This document shows, one piece after another, positions 1-10,516 of a stretch of 64,000 nucleotides of DNA; position 1 is the stretch's first letter, and every line of letters starts with the position of its first letter. Where the stretch lies: positions 1 to 64,000 of the forward strand of contig JADJZA010000008.1 in the NCBI GenBank assembly GCA_016719385.1, read 5' to 3'. Under the pieces are notes generated by a model. That model did not search any database. It was not told the origin of the DNA and saw only the letters and a list, made by a program, of their open reading frames with translations. Source of the DNA: Candidatus Microthrix subdominans. Lineage in GTDB: Bacteria > Actinomycetota > Acidimicrobiia > Acidimicrobiales > Microtrichaceae. Made by a program: the position numbers and the translations under genes.

Positions 1-450
1 ATCTCCGAGACGTCCTTAGCATCACGTCGACTCCGCCCGGAGCAAGTTGTCACCCCGGCGAGGAGCCCTTGGTCAAGATCATCGATCTCGACCTGGTGCG
101 TCGCCGGATCAGCCTGTCGATCCCCCAGGCCGCCGAGGGTATCGTGGCCGCCAGAGGCAACAGGTGGAGCACCGCGGCGAGCACGCCTACGACGACGAGG
201 GCACCAGCATCGGTCTGGGTATCGAGGGTGAGGGCCCCAGCGTGAAGCCGAGGAGGCCTGGGCGGCGCATTGAAGCCGCCGAGCAGGGCGACGGCGAGGC
301 CTCGGGTTTGCCCGAGCCATCTCGCCGAATCTCGGCTGGAGGCAGTGGCACTTCGGCCTCAGCCGAGTCTCCCGGCTGAGGAGGAAGCGGTCGTTGAGGC
401 GGGGTCGCCGGCGAGGCGTCCGACGATTCCCTGACGCCTAACACGCCCTG
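1..450 (+). pseudogene. rpsA: 3' end of 30S ribosomal protein S1, frameshifted
   Basis: The plus strand near positions 60-150 encodes LVKIIDLDLVRRRISLSI, the typical end of an S1 RNA-binding repeat, where S1 proteins carry a K-V-x-D-x-D-RRRISLS motif. A little further on, HAYDDEG and then an acidic tail (AEEEAVVEAGSP, then ASDDSLTPNTP and a stop near 450) match the C-terminal extension of actinobacterial S1. The tail has to be read across at least three reading frames, so small insertions or deletions interrupt it. The N-terminal repeats lie outside the window. S1 binds mRNA on the small ribosomal subunit. Identification rests on one repeat end plus the tail, so it is good but not certain. 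Confidence 0.6.
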
Positions 451-1040
451 ACGGGCTGGAAGCCCTGGGCAGAGAATGGGATATCCGGGTGCGGGGAGGC
501 CAATGCTGTCTCCTTGCTCCTGCGTTTCTGTCCGATGCCGGTGGCGTCAGTCTGCTGCCTGTGGCCGGTGGGTCTTTTGACCTAAAAAGACTCAACGGAC
601 GGTCCGGGCAGCCGAACGCAGGGAGACGGCAGCGGCGCCACTGAGGCCGGTGGCCTGACGTTCGCAGACGACGAAGGCCAGGGTGTTGCGATGTCCTGCC
701 GAGGTAATTACCGGCCGGACCGACGTGGCTGTGATCCACTCAACAACCAAACCCGCCATCAAGGTGTCGGTGGCGATCGTGGAGGCCCCATCAGCCGACT
801 TCCGACCACTCCGACTGCTGCTGCGCAGCGAGGCGTGCCACGCAGCGCGCAGCAAAATTTTGGTCGATGGCCGATCTGCCGCCTGAGTCACCGGCATCGC
901 CGTGGTGATGGTGCTCGCCCGGTCCTGGTAACAACTACAAATGATCTGGGCGCCGCCTAAGCGGGTGATCTCAAACGAATCCCACGCGCTGGGGCGATCC
1001 TGATCGCCGAGCAGCGTGACCGCAACCGTCGCCAGAGACG
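451..1040. other. unassigned stretch between rpsA and the CpaE-like gene
   Basis: No reading frame here gives a recognisable protein on either strand. Open frames exist on both strands, but they look like chance frames in high-GC DNA. Given the density of frame breaks on both sides, a real gene here (for example the N-terminal part of the CpaE-like gene) could be hidden by indels. Confidence 0.4.
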
Positions 1041-2062
1041 GCGGATGCGGTAGCGACATTCCTGATGTCATCGAGTTGGGCAACGAGGCTGCAGGAGCTC
1101 TCCGACACCGTGCGTCGGGTCGCTCCTCACCCTCGATGCCGACGCCAGCTGGAGGTCCTCGACCCTCGAAAGAATCCCTCGGCACGCCGAGCATCCAACC
1201 AGCGCCCCGCCCCGACGTGGCGCCGAAACTGGAGAACCGGCTCTGACGGTGTCGGACAGCCTGCTCTTTTGATGCAGGTCACCCCTATCGCCGCGCCCGT
1301 AATGCGGCTTCGCCCCGGGGATGGCCTCGCAGGTCATCACCGTGTCCTCCACGAAGGGCGGAGCCGTACGCCGATGCTGGCAACCTCTCTGGCGGGTCTG
1401 TTGACCCAACGGTCGTCCGGTCCGGTCTCGCTTGATCGACGCTGATTCGCAATCCGGTGACGCTGCGGTCATGCTGACGCTTGACGTTGCCTCGTCACAC
1501 CATCGTGGACGCGGGTGGCGGCATTGATCGGATCGACCCCAACTTTCTGGGCCAGTTGCTGATGACCCATGAACCATCGGGGGCTGCGCGCTTGCCGCCC
1601 TCGAGCCTGCGTTTGCGATCGGATTGTGCGTCCGACATGGTGGTGCAGACCGTCGAGATGCTCCGAACCTTCTGCTCGGTGGTGGTGATCGACAACCCCG
1701 CCTACTTCAACGACGTGGTGCTGAGTTCCCGCGGAGATTCCGATGGATCCGCCGGGCCGGAATGGACGATTCCAACACTCGAAAACGTCAAGACCGGGCC
1801 GCAGACGCTGCGTCTCCTCGGCACCCCGATGGAGCGGGGTCCGGTTGGAGCCCAACCGTGCCAACGCCAAGGTGAAGCTGGACGCTGGCGAGGAACGCAC
1901 CCGCAGCTCACGGCCGACTCACTGATCCCATCGACACAAGGTGCCGCAGGCCGTCAACAAGGGGGTGCCGGTGGTGACACGCCCACGTTCAAGCGTCGCA
2001 AAGGCCATCAACGCGCCGCGCCGATCTGGTCGCGCCGCAGCCGCGTGACTCCGGCGCGCTGA
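1040..2062 (+). pseudogene. CpaE/TadZ-like MinD-family ATPase, frameshifted
   Basis: Pieces in different plus-strand frames join into one CpaE-like protein. First comes an N-terminal piece DVIELG followed by SDTVRRVA (about 1065-1110). Then come the ATPase start QVITVSSTKGGA at 1330, LIDADSQSGDAAVMLTLD at 1432, VVVIDNPAYFNDVVLSS near 1680, IPTLENVKTGPQTLRLLG near 1770 and NRANAKVKLDAG near 1856. The last piece is VPQAVNKGVPVVT with SVAKAIN near 1945. CpaE/TadZ proteins position Flp/Tad pili at the cell pole. The Walker A region is itself interrupted after KGG. At least six frame changes are needed, yet each block is well conserved, which suggests sequence errors rather than old decay. No other Tad genes are visible. 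Start and end are approximate. Confidence 0.6.
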
Positions 2063-2089
2063 GCGCCCGACCAAAAACGCAATTACGAT

Positions 2090-3216
2090 GGGGAGCGAGC
2101 TCTGGCTACCGTCGGCGGACCTGGCAGTGCGTGGCGCCCAGCGCCAGGCGCGCACCAGCTCGTCGATGAGCTCGGTGCAGGGGAGGCCGCTGGCCCGCCA
2201 CAACCACGGGAACATCGATGCCGGTGTGAAACCCGGCATCGTGTTGATCTCGTTGAGGAGCAGGCCCCCACCGGGCGACTCGTAGAAGAAGTCCACCTGG
2301 CCCAGGTCGGCGCCGCGCAACGCCCGGTAGGCGACGAGCGCCAAGCGCGGGCCTGTTCGATCGCCTCGGGGCAGCTCCGCCGGAATGACCAGCTCGGCCG
2401 AGCTGGTCACGTACTTGTCCTCGTAGTCGCAGAACCCGGCGCCGGTGACGATCTCGCCGGGCAGCGAGACCCGGGGCCGGCTTGCCGAGCACGCCAAGCT
2501 CGATCTCCCGGCTGGTCACGGCCTCCTCGATCACGATGTACCTGTCGTGGTCGAGTGCGCGGTCGGCGACCGCCGAAGCCAGCTTCGTCGGCGGTCGCCA
2601 GCTTGAGATACCCACCGAGCGGCCCTGCTGGCCGGGTTCTGATAAAGATCGGCAGGCCCAGTTGCTCGATCGCCGAGGCGAGCGCGACGTCGACTCACGC
2701 TCGTGCAGCGCCACCTAGCCGGGCCTGAGGGATACCGGCATGACCGCACAGCTCTGGCCACGCCCTTGTCCATCGATGCACGGCTGACCGCAACACGCCG
2801 CCGCTGACGTAGGGGACGGCCGCCATCTTCGAGGAGCCCCGCAGGTGCCGTCCTCGCCGTTGGGCCCGTGGAGGAGCGGGAGCACGACGTCGCCAGGTCG
2901 GTGTCGGTCGCTGATGGCGACGACGGGTGCGCGTGGCGCAGGTGCGGCCGATCGTCGACGTGTCTGAGACGCAGGCCTGGCCTCGGCGCCGCCGAGTGCC
3001 GTGGAGGCGCCGGAGCTGCAGCCAGCGCCCGTCGCGGGCGATGCCGATCGGACGAACGTCGTAACGATCGGGGTCGAGGGCCTTCATGACGGTGCGGGCG
3101 GTCACCTGCGACACGTCGTGCTCGGCGGACTGGCGCCGAAGAGCACCACCAGGCGCACCCGCCCGGGGAGGTCGACGCGACTCGGTGCAGGGCGTCTGCC
3201 GGTGGGGACCGCTCAC
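2090..3216 (-). pseudogene. ddl: D-alanine--D-alanine ligase, frameshifted
   Basis: Ddl joins two D-alanines with ATP to make the dipeptide end of peptidoglycan precursors. On the minus strand the N-terminal block contains GGALRRQSAEHDVSQVTART (normally LFGGxSxEHxVS). Later blocks include MDKGVA, the ATP-grasp pieces VGISSW and YIVIEEAVTSREIELGVLG, the ...KYVTSSAELVIPAELPR segment and the metal-site end DFFYESPGGGLLLNEINTMP followed by GFT. The order is correct for a complete protein of about 360 residues, but the frame changes at least seven times. It lies divergently next to murF, the next enzyme to use its product. The near-perfect motifs between breaks argue that the real gene is probably intact. 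Confidence 0.75.
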
Positions 3217-3385
3217 CGAGTCGGTGCGCGGGCGGAGGCCGAACTCGGGCGGCGGCGGTTACCGTCCGCGCCTGGCGGTCAATCGGTCGAGGGGAGGCGT
3301 GGGACGCTGCCCGCGCACCGCCACCGATGCCGACTTTACGCGCGTTCACGGGCGGAGACCGGTGGGTCGTCGGGAGACTTGCCGC

Positions 3386-4700
3386 ATGCAGGTACCTGCT
3401 GCGACCGAGCCGCTCCGCCACCCTCGTCGGCCCGATGCGACCATCGAGCGGGCCACCGATTCCCGCCGGCCCGGCCCGGGGACCTGTTCGTTCCGCTGGT
3501 CGCCGAGCGCGACGGTCATGACTTCATCGGCGCAGCGCTGGCCGCCGGGGCGACGGCGGCGCTGTCGGAGCGCAGCGCCGACAACCCGGGGCTTCGGCCT
3601 CGCTGCCCGCCTGCTGCCTTCGGCCCACACTGGGGCGGCCGGAACGATCTGGCAGGTTTCGCCCGGGCCCCGGCGTCAGGGAGCGTCATCGGGTCACCGG
3701 GTCGGTCGGAAAGACCACCGGAAGGACCTGATGGCGGGGGTGCTGGCCACCAGGTTGGTCACCCTCGGCGAGCGAACGGTCCTTCAACAACGATCGGCGT
3801 GCCGCTCACCCTGTGCAATGCGCCGGACGACGTCGAGGCGCTGGTCGTCGAGATGGGCGCCAGGGGCCGGGGCCACATCGCCGCGCCAGGTGAGCTGGCC
3901 CACCTGCGGGGGCGGTCACCGTGGTGCCGGTGCGCACCTGGAACTCTTTGGCGACCTGGCCGGTGCCGCCGCGGCCAAGGGCGAGCTGATCGAGGCGCTG
4001 CCGCCCGACGGCACGGCGGTGCTCAACGCCGACGATCCGTCTGTCGCCGCCATGGCCGCGCGCAGCGACGCCACGGTGCTCACCTTTCGGCGCGCGGCAG
4101 GCGACGTGCGGGCGGGCGACATCGCCCTCGGGCGACGACCTGCGGCCGTCCTCTTGACCAGCCCGTGGGGTCGGCCTCGGTGCACCTGGCGATCGCCGGC
4201 GAGCATCACGTCACCAACGCGCTGGCGGCGGCTGCGGTCGCCCGGCGACGCCGCATCTCGGTCGAGTCGGCCGCCGAGGCGCTGGGCGCAGCGACGATCG
4301 GCCCGTGGCGCATGGAGGTGGCCACCTCCCGGTGGGGCCTACGCTGATCAACGACGCCCGGCAACGCCAACCCCACGTCGATGAGCGCAGCGCTGACTGC
4401 GCCGGGGCGTTGCCCGCCCGCCGCTGGTGGCGGTGCCCGGCGAGATGGCTGAGCTGGGGAGCGACGCCGAGGCGCTGCATCACGAGATGGTGTCCCAGGC
4501 CCGCAGCCCCGGGATCGAGGTGGTTGCCGTCGGCACCGACGCCCTGGACGGATCGCTGAGGTCCCACCGTACGATGCGGCGGCGGTGCTGGAGCCTCGGC
4601 CCTTGGAGGCAGGGAGGTGGCGCGGGCCGAGGGCAGCCGCGGCGGGACCGAGCAGCCGGCCCGTCGTTGGCAGTGGGCGGGCGCTGGTCGGCGCTCGGGA
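3386..4700 (+). pseudogene. murF: UDP-MurNAc-tripeptide--D-Ala-D-Ala ligase, frameshifted
   Basis: MurF adds D-Ala-D-Ala to the muramyl tripeptide in the cytoplasm. From ATG 3386 the pieces read LVGPDATIERAT, GDLFVPLVAERDGHDFIGAA, KDLMAGVLATRLVTLGER, IGVPLTLCNAPDDVEALVVE and MGARGRGHIA, then AKGELIEALPPDGTAVLNAD, ASVHLAIAGEHHVTNALAAA, VESAAEALGAATIGPWRMEV, EMAELGSDAEALHHEMV and VVAVGTDA. This is the domain order of a Mur ligase. The GTTGKT loop region is damaged. The frame changes eight or more times. The gene is divergent from ddl, which fits a shared cell-wall role. The end is approximate. Confidence 0.75.
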
Positions 4701-4704
4701 AGCT

Positions 4705-5916
4705 GGTTGCGGTCGAGGTTGCCCACCTTCTTGGAGTGCGAGGGCGACCACCGCCCTCTAAACAGCAGCACCGGAGCGCCACCCACCTTGTCGATCACCG
4801 GGCCGCCAGCAGGCTGCCCACCGGCACCAGCCCGGCCCAGGCGATCATCCACAGGCCCATCACCCCGGTGGCAGTGTTCGTCGTCGACCTCCTCCTGAAG
4901 CGTGGTCGACAGCGCGGTCACCAGGGTGAAGCAGAAGAAGCCGAGCGCAAAGATAATGAAGTGGGCGGCCACCGGGTCGGGGTGAATGCAAACGCTGCGG
5001 AGCGTGACTGATGGCGGGCAGGGCGAAGAGCGGCACCGGTGCAGCGGCCTGGTCCGCCCAGCACAGTGCCCAGCAGGGATGGCGCCGCCGCCGGCCGCCC
5101 TAACCCGAAGGCGGCAAACAGCCGGTAGAAGGCGCTGCCGGGTGATGCCCAGCTGGTTCTCGGCCAGGCCGGGCAGCTGGTGATGAACACCAGCGAGCAC
5201 AGCGAGAACAGGCTGACGACGCCCAGCACCGCCGGAGCACCGGATCTCCCGGCGGTGTCCAGCCCTCGCGGAAGCGGGCCCATTGGCCCGACTGCCCCAT
5301 CGGTCCGGGAGGCGCAAACGCCACCTTTGGCGGCCTGACTGCGGCGATGACGAACACGTAAGCTGCCGGTGTTGATCATGAAGATCCAGCCGGTGCCCAG
5401 CGAGGAGACAAGGGCGGCCAGCAGCGGGCCGAGCACCCGCGATCCGTTCATCGCAGCCGAGTTGATCGCGATCGCACCGACAGGTCCCGGCGGTCCACCA
5501 GGTGGGGAGGAGCGGCGCCGTTGACGGGGCGATTGTGGGCGTTGGCCATGCCGATGCCCAGCACGATCAGCACCAGCGCTCAGGGCGGCGGATTGCCGTT
5601 CCAGGCGACGATGGGCCAGCACCACCGACAGGGCTGCCCTGCACGGCGGACCCGGCCATGATGATGTGGCGGCGGTCGAAGCGATCGGCCAGCACCCCGC
5701 CGACCGGGAGGCGAGCAGCATCGGCCCCAGCTGGGCGAAGGACACCAACCCGACGAAGGCGCCGGAGTGCGCCAGCTGGTTGGCCAGCGCAATCAGCGTG
5801 ACGTTCTGCATCCAGGTGCCGATGTTGGATGCGGCGGCCTCGGCGGCAACGCGCCGAACGCCGGTGTGGCTCAGCGCCGCCGTTGACGGCCCCGTGGCGC
5901 CGCCCACTGCGGTCAC
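4705..5916 (-). pseudogene. MFS transporter, EntS-like, frameshifted
   Basis: The minus strand from ATG 5916 encodes RRVAAEAAASNIGTWMQNVT, a typical start of the EntS/DUF894-type major facilitator family. It is followed by the membrane stretches ...GAFVGLVSFAQLGPMLLA, an ADRFDRRHIIMAG loop between helices 2 and 3, LSGAIAINSAAMNGSRVLGP, LVSSLGTGWIFMINTGS, a C-terminal half with LFSLCSLVFIT, and a final GPVIDKVGGAPVLLF. About 12 membrane helices are expected, and most can be traced across frame changes. The family exports siderophores or drugs, but the substrate here is unknown. It converges with murF. As with its neighbours, indels rather than substitutions dominate. Confidence 0.65.
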
Positions 5917-6982
5917 CGGAGCTTCGCGTCGGCGTCGCAGGCGTAGTGTCGGCTCGGCAAGCGCCGTCGGGTCCCCACCCGGGTGGCAGGTCGTCTCCGC
6001 TCAGCTCGTGACGGGCGGTCGGAGCGGCGGTGATGGGAGAAGGAGGGTTCATGGGCGTCAACGGAGCACCGCTCAACCCAAGAAGCACATCTCAGAACCT
6101 TACGGTGTCATGGGCAGATGATACGGCACTCTGTCCAGCCGTGACCGGGGAGCCCCTGATCCACCCGGTCATCTGTCACAACTGCCAGTTTGTGAAGTCA
6201 ACGGCGTTCTCGCCAGTGCGGCATCACGCCCGCAGCAAAAGACCGAACCAAACCGACCTCTTCCTCGGCGTATCCTGGGGCAATGGCGACCAATCACAGC
6301 GTGGGGGAGCGCGATTGTACTGGTCCTGGGGTCGATCGCCGGGCGGCGACGACACCATTCGCGCTATGTATCGAGCCGGCGTGGCGCCCCATCCCGACAG
6401 GCAGCAGTCGCCCGCGGCCGGAGGGCTGTCCCACGCCGAACAACGGGTGGCTGAGCGGCGGATGCGTGAGGTCAACGAGGCCTCCGGGTGTTGGGTGACG
6501 CCTGGCGTCGGCGAGCCTACGACCATGGTCGCTTCGGGGCTGAGACGCCGAAGCGACCGTCGATCGGCCACCGGTCGTGCCGAACGTCCGCGCCGCACGG
6601 TGGTCGAGGTGCCGGACGATCACGGCGGACGTGACATGGTGGACGTGGCCGCGACGGCGTGCACGGACCGTTGTTCTCGTCGCCGGTTCCGGCGATGGTG
6701 GCGGTGCCTCCCGGGGATCGTCGTGTTCAGTGCGTTTGCCGGCGGTGGCGTCAAGGACCCCGTCGTCGGCCACCCCGGCTGCGCTGGGGAACACGCTGGT
6801 CGATTGCGCCAAGCCCAACGAAGGGCGCATCGTCGGCCTCGCCGGGATAGTGCAGATCGGCGCCCTGACGGGTCGGGGCTGGTCAGGCTGGCTGTCGAGT
6901 ACTGCGTCGAGTCGTAATCGCCCTCGGCCACGGTGGTTCCGACCTGGCGTGGTGACCTGAGCCTGCATGGTTTGCTGCTTCG
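5917..6982. other. long stretch with no recognisable gene
   Basis: Frames are open on both strands but none shows a family motif. A short plus-strand start (ATG 6283, MATNHSVG) precedes a hydrophobic LVLVLGSIAGG-like reading that needs a frame change, so a damaged small membrane or secreted protein is possible. No promoter or RNA structure was recognised other than the tRNA at the end. Confidence 0.3.
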
Positions 6983-7058
6983 GGGCCCATAGCTCAGCTG
7001 GTTAGAGCTGCCTTCACACGGCAGAGGTCAGAGGTCTGGAGTCCCCTTGGGCCCACCA
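6983..7058 (+). tRNA. tRNA-Val (anticodon CAC), with indels
   Basis: The acceptor arms GGGCCCA (6983-6989) and TGGGCCC (7048-7054) pair fully and are followed by A and an encoded CCA. The D arm GCTC...GAGC is intact. The anticodon stem CTGCC/GGCAG encloses TTCACAC, giving anticodon CAC (valine). Two things are wrong. One base is missing between the D stem and the anticodon stem, where they share a C. The T loop has one base too many (TCTGGAGT instead of TTCGAGT), and one T-stem pair is a mismatch. These are the same kind of one-base errors seen in the flanking genes. The tRNA sits at the left edge of the mobile element and is a plausible integration target. Confidence 0.8.
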
Positions 7059-7289
7059 GAGTCTCGGATTTCAAACTTCGTCGCGGTCTACCGGCGGGGT
7101 TTGTTGTTTCCGCCCCAGTTGCCGTCCCCGGTTCCGTTATCGGTTTGTTCTTATGCGTGGCCCTAACGGCCGCCAGCACCCGCTGTGGCGGCACGTCACG
7201 GTGGCGTAGACCCGCGAGGCGACGTGCCTGGCTCCCGCAGTCACCTCGGCCTCCTACCGGGCACTGAACGCTTCCCACTGCCGGTCAAT

Positions 7290-8876
7290 CTCGTCCGGCT
7301 CAGCCCCAGTCTTTTTCGGCCCGATCCGTGCAGGCACCCCCACGTCGTCGCCGAGTAGTGTCCTGAAACGGTTCGGCGGAACCGGCTGGTTATCATTCCG
7401 GTGCCGTCGATCCAGATCTTCTCTCGAAGATCGACTGGGTTGAGTTGCCGCCGAATGTCGCCCCTCAGCCGTCCGGTAGGCCTGGTCCAGTCACCGACAA
7501 ACGTCAGTGCGTGGCCCAGGTTGGTCTTGACGGTGGTGTCGGGCGACATCCACAGCATCGAGCCGTGTTTCGGTCTGTTCGAGTTCGCGTGATCCGGTCT
7601 GCTCTGGACTTGAGTAGGTCCAATCCGATGGCGTCGGCGTAGTGGGCTTCGAGCAGTTTCTTCCGTTCGTCTTGAGCTGGATCCGCCGTTGCCCTGCTGA
7701 GCGCTCGGTCTCGATTCGTCTCGCTGGACGGCGAGTTCCTCAACAATCAGGTCCCAGCTCACTGAGGGTCTTCTGGCTGGGTTGGATCGTCCGGTGTGCT
7801 GGGCGACCAGGTCTTCGACTTCGGAGATCAGGATGCTGCTTGGGCGCAGGCGGTCCGTTTCGCTGCCGTCCGACGCAGATGAAGTACGGGCATGTGGTGC
7901 CGTGTCGGTTGGTTGTTCCCGGACACGATCAGTCGGCCGCCGCAGTCCCCGCAGAACACGGTGCCCTTCAGGTAGTGATGGTGCTTTGCGCCCTTCTCAC
8001 CGGGAGCGGGCTCTTTTGGCATCGAGCTGGTCTTGGACTTTCTGCCAGGTGGCGTTGTCAACCAGGGCTTCGTGTTGCCCGTTCGGGTACTCGACGCCCT
8101 TTGTAGCGCACCCAGCCTTTGTAATACGGATGCCGGAGAAGTCGGTGGAAGTGCGACACCACCAGCGGCTTGACGGCGTCTCGGTCCTGGGGTGGGTGGC
8201 CAGACTCGCTGAGTGAGTTCTTCGAGCAGGTCTCGGATGGTCCAGTCGCCGCCAGAGTAGGCCTCGAACGCGAAGCATCAGCGGCCCAGCGCTGCGGGTC
8301 GATGTCGACCGCTCGGACTTCCTGGCCGTTGACCACCTTCCGACATCTGCCACAGCCATAGGGGCCTTCGCTGATCGTCCCACCAGCTTTGGCTTTCTGG
8401 ACCGATCTCTTGATGACCGCTCGCCAGGTTCCGTGAGTAGAATTCGGCGATCGAGCTGCGATGCCGCAGCAACATGCCCGATGGTGCCCCGTCGATGTTC
8501 TCGAACACGACACCAGCCGCACCTCGGCAGCTTGAGCGCCATGTGGATGGTGACGTCGCCGGATCGGCTGCGGCCAGCCGGTCGACTTTGTGGACGATCA
8601 GGTAGTCAATGGAGGGATCTGACACGTGGGCCAGCATCCGTTGCAGTTCTGGTCGGTTCGAGCTTCGGGCTGACTTCCGCCTCGGTCAACGAACCTCGTC
8701 CCGCCACGTCGGCGTTCAACGTTTCGGTTCGCCGACGGCAGGCCTCGGGGCGGGGATGGAGTAGCCTTCCACGTCCTGTCCAGCTTCGGCTGGTCTCTTG
8801 TCGACACCCGGAGATATATAAGGGCCCGCGCGGCCCCATCGTCGGGTTGATTGGCGGTTGTTGTCGCAGCGCTCAC
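7290..8876 (-). pseudogene. large serine recombinase (integrase), frameshifted
   Basis: The minus strand starts at GTG 8876 with ARALIYLRVSTRDQ, the catalytic N-terminus of the serine recombinase family with the active serine in RVST. Later pieces are IDYLIVHKVDRLA (8590s), the recombinase-domain segment FHRLLRHPYYKGWVRYKG, EALVDNATWQKVQDQL, the zinc-ribbon KGTVFCGDCGGRLIV near 7920, and a coiled-coil C-terminal piece (ERKKLLEAHYADAIGLDLLK) near 7630. This is the full architecture of a large serine integrase (about 500 residues), broken by frame changes. Its start overlaps the stop of the ImmA gene by four bases (GTGA), so the two are translationally coupled. It would catalyse integration and excision of the adjacent element. 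The end is approximate. Confidence 0.8.
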
Positions 8877-9520
8877 GCCGCCACCTCCAAAGGTCGATAC
8901 ACCTTGAATCGTTGGTAGCTGGTCACCCCGCCGCAGCGTGGGGTGGGCTCCTGAACGCCGAGGCTGATCGCCGGAACCGCATGGCAGCGGTGGACACCGA
9001 AGGAGCGGCCAGGGCTGGAATGGACTGCGGCCTCACCCCAGAGTCGTTTGACTCCACCCGTTTGGGCATCAGCGCAGTAGGCAGCGGAAGTAGTTTGGCT
9101 GCTTGTTCGGGTCCGCCGTCCCGCCGCCCGGTCGCCGTCTGGTCCGTACAGATTGATGCGGGCGTGGTGGTCGATGATGTGTTTGAACCGTGAAACAAGC
9201 CGGAACCGGCGTCGCAGCGGCGATTCCGATCCGTTGAGCGTGATGATCCAGCGCCGTCCGTCCCAGTGCGTGTCGTGCCGCTGGTTGGCAGCCTTCCGTC
9301 GTCCACCCGACCGCAATGCGGGGCATCTCCAAGATGATGTCGCTGGGAAGTGTCGGGCAGTCGATGTCGGGTGCTGGCGCAGCCGGTTGGCTTGCAGCCC
9401 AGCCGGCACCGCAGCGCTTCGCCTTGGTGCATCGCTCTGCGGGGATGACGGCTCGCAGTCCGGCGCGCGCTTCCCGGTTGCGTCCGCTGATGGTTCGCGA
9501 TGTTCTCTTTCGTTTCGCAT
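8873..9520 (-). pseudogene. ImmA/IrrE metallopeptidase-like, frameshifted
   Basis: Minus-strand pieces include PDIDCPTLPSDIILEMPRIA, DGRRWIITLNGSESPLRRRF, then FRLVSRFKHIIDHHARINLY, and near the end LLMPKR with FGVHRCHAVP/VSTAAMRFR. In ImmA/IrrE proteases the second block reads RxxFTLAHEFKHIxDH with the HExxH zinc motif. Here HE appears as SR, and removing one T and adding one A in the DNA restores HEFKH, so the motif loss looks like two compensating indels. ImmA cleaves its partner repressor to release a mobile element, as known for ICEBs1. It lies between the XRE gene and the recombinase, which is the expected operon order. Confidence 0.7.
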
Positions 9521-9930
9521 GGCCCTCGTGTTCGTCGGGATTGTCTTCCCCGGTGCTGGGGCCAGCAAGGGCCACACCATGTCGTTTGGCCAGCCGGGCT
9601 GCGTAGCGTTCGATCTCCTCGACCGCAGTGCTGGGCAGATCCCCGGTACTTGGTCCGCAGACACGGCATGAAGTGCGGCAGATCGCTTGGGGCGGGGAAC
9701 CTGGGCCAGGGCCGAACATACATCCGACAGGCCTCAGCCCCTAAACGCCTCGGTGATCCGTGACAACTTGTCCGGCTTGGGTGCAGCGAACCGTCCGTTC
9801 TCGATCCGCACAATGGTGGCGTCGTTCATCTCACACTCTGCCGCCAGCCGCCCGATGACTAGCCCAGCTCCTCCCGCCTCGCCCGAAGAAATGCTCCCAG
9901 TCGTTTGGCTTGTTCTCATCCATATGTCAT
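9515..9930 (-). pseudogene. XRE-family repressor of the element, frameshifted
   Basis: A purine-rich ribosome site (AAGGAAAGGGA) precedes start codons at 9930 and 9923. One frame reads KRLGAFLRARREELGL. The next frame continues VIGRLAAECEMNDATIVRIE with NGRFAAPKPDKLSRITEAF, a complete helix-turn-helix XRE domain. Further pieces VPAPSDLPHFMP, LRTKYR and AVEEIERYAARLAKRHGV form the C-terminal region common in actinobacterial XRE proteins paired with ImmA. The likely role is repressing the recombinase operon until the ImmA-type protease cleaves it (inference from ICEBs1-type systems). Frame changes fall around 9860 and 9700. Confidence 0.65.
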
Positions 9931-10100
9931 TCCCTTTCCTTCATATTCTACTACGAACGACTGCGTACGTTGAGCAGTAGAATTGACAACACCAACCACC
10001 ATCTCCACATTTGATGCAAGTTGGGTCGCATTTGAACACTTCCGGGCGCTCCCGTCGTGACAACGAAGTGACACCCAGTCCCGAGCACCAGCGGCTCCGG

Positions 10101-10415
10101 TTAGCCTTTGGCCACGAGCCCGCCACCTCGCCCGCCCGATACAGAGCGCCCCAACATCTGCGGACCACCATCGTCAATTGGCTCCACCGCGCACAGCTCC
10201 ACGCCAGTCGTCTCACCAGCGGCCGAATCCACCTGAACCAGCACCGACCCGGTTGTCTCGTCGGCCCGGACCGCTACACGTTCCACGCCGTCCCCGTCGG
10301 TTACTACCAGCTGCTGAGTGGTGACCTGGTCCGCCAGGCCTGCCTTCAACTCGGCAAGCCCACGGCGCAGCGAAGCCAGCTCGGACCAAATCTCTGGACG
10401 ACGAACCTCGAACAT
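10101..10415 (-). CDS. hypothetical protein with N-terminal coiled coil
   Basis: A 104-residue frame from ATG 10415 is intact. Residues 8-30 form a charged, leucine-rich helix (IWSELASLRRGLAELKAGL). They are followed by alternating hydrophobic segments typical of beta strands (QQLVVTDGDGVERVAV, GSVLVQVDS, GVELCAVEP). The acidic composition and lack of a signal peptide suggest a soluble protein. No family is recognised. It lies downstream of the small XRE regulator on the same strand and may be part of its operon. The longer frame upstream (to 10484) lacks a better ribosome site. Confidence 0.5.
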   Translation of the reverse strand: MFEVRRPEIWSELASLRRGLAELKAGLADQVTTQQLVVTDGDGVERVAVRADETTGSVLVQVDSAAGETTGVELCAVEPIDDGGPQMLGRSVSGGRGGGLVAKG

Positions 10416-10516
10416 CCTGGAGCCCCTGGGCCCTCCGCTGGAGGTGACGGTGGGTGAGGATGGCGCTGATTCCTCCCAGCGCAACAGGCAATCTCAGGAT
10501 GCTCTGCCAGGTCAGC

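Noticed and set aside
47..379. Open frame of 110 codons on the plus strand
   Set aside because: It joins parts of the rpsA tail in the wrong frame; the S1-like text jumps between frames, so this frame is not a separate gene.
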